Source: JANWHZ01 sp035758575
GTDB lineage: Bacteria; Patescibacteriota; Saccharimonadia; Saccharimonadales; UBA4665
Reading direction: 5' to 3'
NCBI GenBank assembly: GCA_035758575.1
Contig: DASTXH010000066.1
Location: 1 to 64,000 of the forward strand
DNA: 64,000 nucleotides
The stretch's first letter is position 1, and each line of letters opens with the position of its first letter. Shown one piece after another: positions 49,540-58,800 of the stretch. The notes beneath the pieces are model-generated. The model worked only from the letters and a program-made list of their open reading frames with translations, was not told the origin of the DNA and did not search any database. The translations under genes and the position numbers were made by a program.

Positions 49540-50898
49540 CTACTCTTTCTCCAGGAACTGGTTCAGTGAGGCCCGCACATTGGGTACGCTCTTTAGAAAC
49601 GCTGGCGTCTTTACATCGCGCAGCACCGGGCCGATAGCGGCCTCAAAACCCAGCTTTTTAGCCTCGGCGATCCGCTTTTCTATCAGCGGCACACGGCGCA
49701 CTTCGCCGCTCAAGCCCACCTCGCCAAATACTACCGCGTTACTTTTTAGCTGCATGCCCTTTGCTGCTGAGGCAATAGCCATGCACACCGCCAGGTCGGC
49801 AGCAGGTTCAGTAATGCGCATGCCGCCCACGATATTCACGTATATATCTTTGTCCGACAAATCCAGCTTAGTACGGCGCTCCAGCATCGCCACCAAAAGA
49901 TTCAGACGGTTCAGGTCAATGCCGCTAGCAGCACGCTTAGGATAGCCATAGTTCGAACGATTTACCAGTGCCTGCACCTCAACCAACAGCGGGCGCGTGC
50001 CCTCCACGGTCGCCAGCACCACCGAGCCATCGCTTACCTGTCGCTCCGCAAGCAAGCTGGCAGACGGATTCTCTACCGGCCGCAGCCCCTGTCCGTGCAT
50101 TTCAAAGATGCCCGCTTCGTCCGTAGAGCCAAACCGGTTCTTTACCGCCCGCAACACCTTGAAGCCGCCATAGCGGTCGCCTTCCAGCTGCAGTACCACA
50201 TCCACCACATGTTCCAGAACTTTCGGCCCGGCAATCGTCCCTTCTTTGGTTACGTGGCCGACCAAAATCACCGCCGTGCCTGTCTGCTTGGCTGCCTGCA
50301 TAATCAGCTGCGTACTATTGGTAATTTGCGATATCGTACCTGGCGCCGTAGGTACAGCCGCCGTACCTACCGTTTGGATGGAGTCAACCACCACCAGCTG
50401 GTACGCACCTTGCATAATAGTTGCCGCAATATCATCGGCCGAGGTACTGGTGGCAATCTTCAGCACATCCTGGCTTACATTCAGGCGCGACGCCCGCAGA
50501 CCTACCTGATGCGCCGACTCTTCGCCGCTCACATACAGCACCGATGCATGTTTGGCGATGGCGTGTGTCAGCTGCAACAGCAGTGTACTTTTGCCAATGC
50601 CCGGTTGCCCCGCCAGCAACACCACGCTGCCCGGCACAATGCCGCCGCCCAGCACGGTATCTGCCTCTGCTATGCCCGAAACCAACCGTTTTTGGTCGCG
50701 CGCGGCCGACACATCCACCGACTGCACCTGCAGCACCGTTCCTTTGCTGGAGCTAACCGCGCTGCCGCCGCCCACTACGGCTACTGCTTCTTCTTGCAGC
50801 GTGTTCCACTCGCCGCACTCGCTGCACCGCCCAGCCCACGCCGCTTGCGCAGCTCCGCAATTGCTACATACAAACCGAACCGCCTGCCGCTTCGCCAC
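49540..50898 (-). CDS. radA: DNA repair protein RadA
   Basis: 452 residues, standard. N-terminal zinc finger intact (CSNCGAAQAAWAGRCSECGE, two CxxC), Walker A LLAGQPGIGKSTLLLQLTHA, the RadA-specific KNRFGSTDEAGIFEM, and a C-terminal Lon-like domain with DIYVNIVGGMRITEPAADLA. It is a branch-migration helicase working with RecA. It shows that the organism does not avoid zinc ligands in every protein, unlike its rpoC and rpmJ. Confidence 0.98.
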   Translation of the reverse strand: MAKRQAVRFVCSNCGAAQAAWAGRCSECGEWNTLQEEAVAVVGGGSAVSSSKGTVLQVQSVDVSAARDQKRLVSGIAEADTVLGGGIVPGSVVLLAGQPGIGKSTLLLQLTHAIAKHASVLYVSGEESAHQVGLRASRLNVSQDVLKIATSTSADDIAATIMQGAYQLVVVDSIQTVGTAAVPTAPGTISQITNSTQLIMQAAKQTGTAVILVGHVTKEGTIAGPKVLEHVVDVVLQLEGDRYGGFKVLRAVKNRFGSTDEAGIFEMHGQGLRPVENPSASLLAERQVSDGSVVLATVEGTRPLLVEVQALVNRSNYGYPKRAASGIDLNRLNLLVAMLERRTKLDLSDKDIYVNIVGGMRITEPAADLAVCMAIASAAKGMQLKSNAVVFGEVGLSGEVRRVPLIEKRIAEAKKLGFEAAIGPVLRDVKTPAFLKSVPNVRASLNQFLEKE

Positions 50899-51015
50899 GC
50901 ATCACCCCTTTCTGTCTCTTATAGTGTAGCAGCCGGGTCGACGCATTGATACTGCGAAGAACGGAGCTAGCTGCTTGCCACTAATACCCACAGTATATTT
51001 ACGAAATGGGCAGCA

Positions 51016-52065
51016 CTACTTGTCTTCTTTATTAGTAGCGACCGTACCAGCAAATCTAGCCGCAGCCGTTGCACGACTAGCAGGCAACAAAGTCTTAACA
51101 AATATACCATATAGACCAATAGCACTAAGTATTGTCCCAGTTATTAAGCTGCCTGCATAAGCTCTCATAGTATCAAGACTAAAGATAAGGGCCAGATCTT
51201 GCCGCCAGAATACATGATAGCTAAGCAACCGGGATAGATTTGTGTGTGGCGCTTGGGCAAGAACAGCACGGATCAAGTCGCTTGTAAGGCCCGCGCAAAA
51301 GGCCAGCGCCAAACCACAAACAGTATAGCTTGCCACTATGACTACCACTTCATTGTCGATCAGCGTCGAGCGCGATCCTTTTTGCCACAGCCACACCGTT
51401 GTACGTGCCATCACGTATGCCGAGAACGACGCGGCTATGCCCATTTGCCACAAAAGCAGCCACACGACGATACCAATAACTGGGCCACCAAGCGCAAAGA
51501 TTGCTCCACGGGTATATTCCGGCCGCTTATTGGTACGAAGTTCTTCTGCCGTTACTACCCGTCGCTTATCGGCACGCGCCTCAAGTATAGCTTTTCGGTA
51601 TTCTTTATACGGAAGATCCGCGCTAACATTATGCCGCCTAGCGGTACGCCGCTTGGTAAGCCGGTACGATGCCATAAGTATAGGCCAGTAGATAAACAGA
51701 GGAACCACGAAGATATACAGCACCTGCACTACCGCTGTCGATGGCTGAGGGGTGGGAATGCCCGACGGGTCGTTTGCGTTCGCCAGGGCTGCACAGACTA
51801 TACCGACGACTTCCGCAAACATCGAATATAGCAAAAACCGAGGCTTGCGGACTGTCGAAAAATATATAGCCGCAGCAAATGTCAGCGGTACAACCCACAG
51901 CCATGGACGAGCCATAGCAACACCGTATATCGTAGTGCCCTGCAATGTATGTGGCACTATATACGCGGGCAACAGTGTAGATAAAAGACAAAGTATGGTA
52001 GCTACCCGCCAAGATTCCCGAAAGTAAGGAGGGACCTTAAAAAGTTCACCGTATTTGGTTTTCAT
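51016..52065 (-). CDS. Multi-pass membrane protein near the RHS locus, unknown
   Basis: 349 residues from ATG 52065, AGGAG upstream. About seven hydrophobic segments: near residues 25-45, 55-75, 82-98, 115-135, 195-215, 250-270 and 315-335. A basic cytoplasmic loop (KRRTARRHNVSADLPYKEYR, about 145-185) is rich in Lys/Arg. No family recognised. It lies 109 bases after the previous gene of the RHS operon on the same strand and may belong to it, as a transporter, receptor or protection factor; this is position only. Confidence 0.7.
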   Translation of the reverse strand: MKTKYGELFKVPPYFRESWRVATILCLLSTLLPAYIVPHTLQGTTIYGVAMARPWLWVVPLTFAAAIYFSTVRKPRFLLYSMFAEVVGIVCAALANANDPSGIPTPQPSTAVVQVLYIFVVPLFIYWPILMASYRLTKRRTARRHNVSADLPYKEYRKAILEARADKRRVVTAEELRTNKRPEYTRGAIFALGGPVIGIVVWLLLWQMGIAASFSAYVMARTTVWLWQKGSRSTLIDNEVVVIVASYTVCGLALAFCAGLTSDLIRAVLAQAPHTNLSRLLSYHVFWRQDLALIFSLDTMRAYAGSLITGTILSAIGLYGIFVKTLLPASRATAAARFAGTVATNKEDK

Positions 52066-52173
52066 CAACCGCTCCTATACAAATTGCCACGATAGTACAA
52101 TACAAGTTGCTGAATAACAACTACAAACGCAAAATCATGGGCGCAACAGGTCGATTCTAAAGGCCTATGGTGT

Positions 52174-52527
52174 CTAGCTCTTATTTGGGCCACGCAGAAC
52201 TTCACCTGTCTTTGGGTCCAGAAGCCATATACCCTTTTTACGGGTGCGCAGCGTGGAATAACCAGCAGCGAGCTCACGGCGTGTTGCTCGTTTAAGGCGA
52301 ATTGCATTGCGGATGAACGGGACAAGCATGGCGTAACCCGCTACCACAGTGAATCCAAACAAAATTATATATACAGCACGCTGCATATTGGATAGCTCAA
52401 CAAAGACAAAAGCTGCAATAAAATCCATAATCAAGAAAATGGTAAACTGGTTCATCTTCTTGTAGTATGAGGCGGCTGTGGGGCCTGGGAGGAGAGTGGG
52501 CCGGCCTTCCCGCCTCTCATTACTCAC
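52174..52527 (-). CDS. Small two-helix membrane protein, RHS operon
   Basis: 117 residues. GTG start at 52527 in a GTGA overlap with the stop of the upstream gene, so it is translationally coupled; an AGGAGG sits just before. Two membrane helices, FTIFLIMDFIAAFVFVELSN and AVYIILFGFTVVAGYAMLVP, with a basic loop and the C-terminal KGIWLLDPKTGEVLRGPNKS. Family unknown. The tight coupling to the candidate immunity gene suggests a shared role in the toxin locus. Confidence 0.7.
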   Translation of the reverse strand: MSNERREGRPTLLPGPTAASYYKKMNQFTIFLIMDFIAAFVFVELSNMQRAVYIILFGFTVVAGYAMLVPFIRNAIRLKRATRRELAAGYSTLRTRKKGIWLLDPKTGEVLRGPNKS

Positions 52528-52850
52528 CTCCTTGCCTCCGCAGGCTTCGCGAGTACAAACTCAATAAAGTCAGCCTTTTTCCAACCGGGCTCTGCAGTTA
52601 TAACCCTACGATGAAGCTCAACGCTTCGAGATGGGTCGCCATAGGAATAATCTATGATGCACTCCGTCAGAGGAATCCTCTTGCCAGATTCATATTTGAA
52701 ACCCTCGGCGCCTAGAAGCGCACGGCGTGGTTCAATCCAGTCCAAAAAGCCATCGACATCGTTCCTAGGAATTAACACTGCATTCCCCTTGAAGAATATG
52801 CCACACACCCTTTGCTTCAGTGCTTCTATCCAAACATCATCTATTACCAT
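52524..52850 (-). CDS. Candidate immunity protein for the RHS E5-like toxin
   Basis: 108 residues from ATG 52850 (GGAAGG four bases before); that ATG overlaps the RHS stop (ATGGTAA). No signal or membrane segment, so it stays in the cytoplasm where an immunity protein to a tRNase must act. Acidic and aromatic blocks: DDVWIEALKQRVCGIFFKGN, RNDVDGFLDWIEPRRALLGA, ECIIDYSYGDPSRS. It does not read like colicin E5 immunity protein as I recall it, but immunity proteins vary widely. The assignment rests on position, overlap, size and the recognised toxin domain upstream. Confidence 0.65.
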   Translation of the reverse strand: MVIDDVWIEALKQRVCGIFFKGNAVLIPRNDVDGFLDWIEPRRALLGAEGFKYESGKRIPLTECIIDYSYGDPSRSVELHRRVITAEPGWKKADFIEFVLAKPAEARR

Positions 52851-55800
52851 GGCGCCTTCCAATCTTTATCAAATACATCGCTCACTTGAACGATTTTACC
52901 GTTAAGGTCATTCCTGACCACATACCCTCCGCCCTGATGATAGTAGGCCGTAGCCGGGTCATTAAGGCGTGTTCCGTCTGTATTATATCGCGTGTCCATC
53001 GTTTTAACGGTATTCATCGGATCATTTACTGCATCCTGGATGCGCGATAATGTCCATCCGCGCTTCGACATTTGGTCAGCTATTTTAGACTCAACGATAA
53101 TATTCCCACCCAATCTCGGCAGCTCATTCTGCTGCTGCATGGCTACGCTGGTGGTTCTACTTGAGGTGGCCTTACTGCCGCTACCGCTACCGGCCGCAGC
53201 AGATACTACTTCAAGACCAGTCGACACAAACATGGCCGTGTTTGTAACCGAGTTATCCGGTTTGCCGGTAACTGCAATTGCACCCATGGCCACTGTCATA
53301 GCTGCTAGGCTGCCAATTGCTGCGGCAGCAGCCACACCGCACACCACGGTCACGACACATGTAGCAACTGCAAGCCCAACTGCCACCGCTCCCGCCACAG
53401 CAACTGCACCAACTGCAATACGGTAGACCGTATTCACGTTTATGTGGATGTGTATGCCTAAAAACGCTCCTGAATAATCACTAAAATTCACCGGATCCAA
53501 CACATACGTATACCCATTGGGTGTTCCACCGGGGATTGGATCTGGTTCTAGGAATCTACCTAGGGTTGGAAGATATATTCTAGCTCCCATTTGGAGAATG
53601 GGGAGGGTGAATAGGGTTTCTTGTTTGCGTGATGGACTGGTAGCCCAACCCATACCGGTATCAGTGGCGTTGGCTGGGGTGGTGCTGGTACTGAAGGTAT
53701 TTGATGCTACTACCTGGCCGAACGGATCGTACAGGTACACACTGCTAGTAGCAATGCCGGTAGAGTCGGCGGTGATGGCGGTATCGCCATGGGAATTCTG
53801 GATGGAGTACACCGGGGTAATGGTGTTGTTTGCTTCAGCTTTGAGGGTCAGGGCCACACCGCCGGGCAAGGCAACATATTTGTCGGTTACCGAGCACTGG
53901 GTTTCATCTGTGGTACTGCACGTCAGCAATACATCGCCTGCGTAACGGTTGACGGTGGTGAGGGTGTTGTTTTGGTAGGTTTCTTTGACGAGGATGGTGC
54001 CGCTGGCGTCTTTGGTGTATTTTACCTGGTTGCCGCCCTGCTGGATTGCAGTGTTCTGGCCGCTGGCATTGTAGGCAAAGACAATGGGCGTGGTACCGCC
54101 GGCCAGCTGGGTTACGCTGCCGTAGGTGTCGTACACCGGCGTGCCAATTTGTGCATCGCTGGACGACGCCAGCTGGTCGCCCATGTTGTAGCAGTAGGTA
54201 GTTGCCGTGCTGCTGCTGGTTTGGGTGTTGGTAACGGTATATGACGTGCGGTTGCCGTCGGCCGCAGCATTGGCGTTGTAGTTAGCCGTAGTTGCAGCGC
54301 AGCCGGCAGCTTGCGCGCCGAAGCCGTACTGGTATTGCCAGTTGTCTATGGTCGCACCGGTCAGCCGGCCTACGCCATCGTACTGGTAGCTGCTGGTAAC
54401 GGTTTTGCCGCCTTGGGCAATGGTGTCGCCTGTTACCAGGCCGCTTTGCAGGCTGCGGGCTACGGATTCGTCGTACATGGAGCCATCGCTAAAGGTGTAG
54501 GTGGCACCGGCAGATTGCTGCAATGCGTCGTATTTTACCTGGGAGAGCTTAAGGTTGTTGGTGCCGTTCATAGCTTGCGGATAGTTTACGCTGGCTACCC
54601 GGCCATATTGATCGTAGGTCAGCGTGGCATAGGTAATACCGTCCAGCGCGTAGGCGGTGACGCGGCTGTAGGTGTCGTACGTCACGGTTTCGGTACCCTT
54701 CAGCGACTGCTTTTGGTAGGCGCGGCCCAAGGAATCGTAGGTGTAGGTGGTTTGGTAGCCGAAGGTGTCGGTGTTGGTAACGGTGCGGCCAAGCAGGTCT
54801 ATCTGCGTGGTGCTGGTACCGGTAGTGGAGTCGGTGGTGCTGGCGACCAACGGGTTGCCGCCAACCGCGTAGCTGTAGCTGACGGTGCGCCCTGCCCGGC
54901 TGATGATGGTGGGCGTTACTACCTGCTGCACCCTGCCCCGGGTGTCGTAGGTGGTGCACGTCCATGGGTCGGTGCCATTACGGGCGGCCACTACGTTGCC
55001 GGCATCGTCGTACACATCTTCGGTGACCACGCCGGTAGCTGCAGTAGTGGTATGCATGAAGCCGGCCTGGTAGGCAGCGGTACTGCCTGCGACGCACGGG
55101 TTGGTAGCCGTAGCAGTAGCACTGTAATAACTGTATGTAGTAAGGGCACCGCCCGGCAGCGTGCTGCTGGTTTTGCGCAAGTAGCCGTTGCCCGGCGTTT
55201 CGTAGGTGCTGCCGCTGGTAAGGCTGATACTGCCCGACGACACCGTGCTGCTGGCGGGCAGGCCCAGTTCGGGCGTGCTGCCGTAGTTGATGGTGTTGGT
55301 TACGTTGCCCAAACTACTGTCGTAGGTGGTAGTACTGGTGGCCAGGTTGTACCCTGGCGTGAAGTACTGCGCCACCTGGGATGTCTGGGCGCCACCGGGA
55401 GGCGTCATGTTCAGGGACAGTGTAGCGCCAATGCCACCGATGTTCTGGTGGTAATAGTCCAGCCGGAAACGGTGCACCGCGTTTGCTGTGGGGTTCGTAA
55501 ACGAACCGCTTTGCGTAACGGTTGGATAGGCGCGCCAGTTGGCACCCCAGCCGTTGATGACCAGGCTGTCGTCGATCCATAGGTTTACGCCTTCGTCGGA
55601 CGTAACGGCAAAGTTCCAGACTCCGGTAGTTGGCAAACGCATTTGCCCGGTAAGGCTCAGGCCCCAGTTGCCGCTGGCGGTGCTTACCGGTGCGGACGCG
55701 CCCCAGGTATGTGATACGGTGCCGTCGTTTGCGATATTAGTGCCATGCAGCAACGGATTACCCGCGATATTCGGCATGTTTGTGAGCCCGTTGCCCCAAC

Positions 55801-58800
55801 CGTAGGTGTTGGTGGCCCAGTAGCCGGTATTGTAGTAGATTACTGCATTGCCATCGTTCTGGATGACGAAGTGCGCACTGGAACCGGCACCGTAGGTACC
55901 GCTTGCCCACACTGCGCTCCAGTTACTGTCGCGCGCAACCAGGTTACCATCGGTCTGCATTACCAGGTAAATCGTGCCTCTGCCGGCTGTATTAGTTGCC
56001 CACATTGCACCATTTGGCCCATATAGTACGATGTTGCCGTCCGCCTGCAGCGTCAGCTGGAAACGGCGGTCCTGCGACCATACACTCTGGCCTATGCCTA
56101 TATATTGATTGTTCCACAGTACATTGCCCGGCGTAGGGCTGGTAACGTCCATGTAGCTGGCGGCCAGCCCCTGCATGCCACCGTCGTACGTGGTGTCGGT
56201 GTGCGGCACCTGATTAACATACGCCGGCAATGGCGCATCATATGCTGGACTCCTACGATCGTTGAACTGAATGACGGCGGTATTTGACACCCATGTATGG
56301 CCGGTGCTCGTATATATAACCAAGTTGCCGTCATTCTGCATGGTCAGATACGACGATGGGCCACCTTGCGTATTGCTCGACCACAGTGCAGCGGAGCCAT
56401 TGTAGAGCACCAGGTTACCGTCACTTTGCATAGTAAGTGCTGTTGCCGGACCACCGGTATGCGTTGCCCATACCGCGCCGCTGGGTCCATAGATTACGAC
56501 GTTGCCATCTGTCTGAAAAGCAAGCTGATACGTGTGATCAGGGGACCACAGTGATTGGCCGGGGGACAGCCCTTGCCCGTTGGCCAATGTCCAGTTCCAC
56601 TGGTTGAACCATGCTGCGGGCGCCGGGCCATATTGGCTGACTGGCCGGTCGCTGTCGTCGTAAATGGTCGTAGACATCAGCCCCTGGGCGTTGGTTGTGC
56701 TGTATGCAAGGTCTTTCACTGGGTCCCACGTAGTTGTAGTGCTCAGGTTCTGGGCATCTGTTACCTTAGTGGTGCGGAATAGATTGTCGTACTCTATACG
56801 TTTGGTAAAGCCGTTCGGCTCCGGCGCCCCAACTATATGTTCGGTAGACGCATTAAGCGCATAGCTGATGGTATGCTGCACCTGGGTTGATGCGGCGGTA
56901 CCGGCCGGCTCTGTAATGCTCGCTGCCCTACCAAGAGTGTCGTAGGCTATTTGCGTGTAGGTGGTTGCGTCGGTGGCGGAGCGCTGGCCGGCAGCAATGG
57001 CATCGTTGGCAAGGCTGGTACGGATACCCGTCAGCTGGTAGCCAACTGGTATGCCGGCATTGTTTGTAACCGACTGGTACTGGTAGACCGTCAGATCGCC
57101 TCCTGGGCGCGCAACTTCTATCAGGTTACCGAAGCTATCGTAGTAGAAATATGAGGTGCGGCCATCGTTGGTCTGCACCGCGCACACCATATTGGCAGGC
57201 GTGGCGGCAAATCCGCTGGGTGGCGTGCCACACTGGCTGGCGCCGCTGTAGTAAAACGCTGCGTAACGGTTGGCGTTGACACCATCGGTAATTTTCTGGA
57301 TCCGTACCGGGCCGCCGCTATAGGCACTGCCATAGCTGTACTGCAATGCTGCCGGCTGACGGTCGTCTATGGGGTTGGTAAGTGAGATAAGTGCCCCAGA
57401 ATTGTCAAATACATATGTTTTGCCATCGGTATCCTGCAGCGTAAACGAACCGTCGGTGTTGCGCACCAGGTTGCCGTACTCGTTGGTCGGCGGCGTGTAG
57501 CCGCTGCCGTTCCAGGTGTAATCGTGCGTACTGCCGGTAGAATCGGTAAGTACGGCGTTGTTCTGGTTGGCGGTAAGCTGGGTGTAGGCTGCGGCGCCAT
57601 CTGGGTCGATGCCCAGCGACCAGCCGTTCGGCAACACTTGCGCCTGGGGCGAGAGCCACTGAGTGGGTACCACTTGCGACCCGGTCGCGCCGGGGGCAAC
57701 CACCAGCAGCGAAAAGGCATCGCCGCCGCTGTGCTGGTAGTAGTCCACCACTACTGGCACGCTTTGGCCGGCAGTAAGGGTAACGGCCGAACCGAAGCCG
57801 GTAGTGCCCGGGCTATCCTGCCACTTGTTGTATACTTGCTGGCCGTTGATCGTTACGATACTGCCGTCGTCGCTCGTGGTACCAAAGGTGTAGCTGCCCG
57901 TTACAGGGGCGGTCAGGTAGCCTGTCCAGCGCGCCAGGAAGTTGCTGGCAGGGCCGTTGGGTATAGGCGACCCGGCGTTCCAGTTGAAGCTGAGGTATGG
58001 ATCAGTACGGGTCAGGAACTGCGTGTTGCTGGTGCTGCCGATGGTCGGCGGGACGCCGGCGTCGGTATAGCGATAGTAGCGGCCGATAAGACCACTGGTT
58101 TGCTGCACTGGCCGCACGCCCGTTTGGAACCACTGTTGCGGCACAATTTGTTCAGATACGGCACCCTTTACATACAGGTGGATATAGTCCGAGCCTGCGT
58201 ACTGGTTGTAGCTGACCTGGAACGGCACCACTTGCCCGGCAGTAAGTGTGACGCCGCTGCCGTAGCACGGACCGCTAAAGCATCCACCGCCACTGTATAC
58301 CTGTTGATTATTGATGGAGATAGCTAAGGTGTCGTCGTTGACACCGCCAAAATAGTACGTGCCGGCGCTAGGCGCGACGAAGTAGCCGTTCCACTGCGCG
58401 GCAAAATAGCTGGTGTTGATGGGGCTGCCCGGCGAACCGGAGCTCCAGTCGAAATCCACGTTTTGGTCAACCCGCTGCAAGTCGGGTGCTGTGGCGGGAA
58501 TGCCGGAGCCGCCGCTAGGCAGATTCCAATATGAGCCCACCAGGCCGGTGCGCGATTTGAGCGGCGAGTTGTACGTGAGCGTTGCGCCCAAGCTGCCCGC
58601 AAGCGCTTTGGTGGTGTGTGTCGCAGCCGTGGTTGATACATTACCCGTGGCCAGGTCTACGGTAGCTGGCCCAAATGCATCATCCGTTTGCGTCTTGGTG
58701 TTGCCGGTACGTGTGTCGATCTTAAAGGGCACGGGAGCCGACCAGCCGCTATATAGGTTCATCGTGGGGTCGTAGCTGCGGGCTTGGATATAGTAGGTGG

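Noticed and set aside
54311..55582. Plus-strand ORF of 423 codons inside the RHS gene
   Set aside because: Antisense to YD repeats and PA14-3, low-complexity Gly/Val-rich translation, no start signals.
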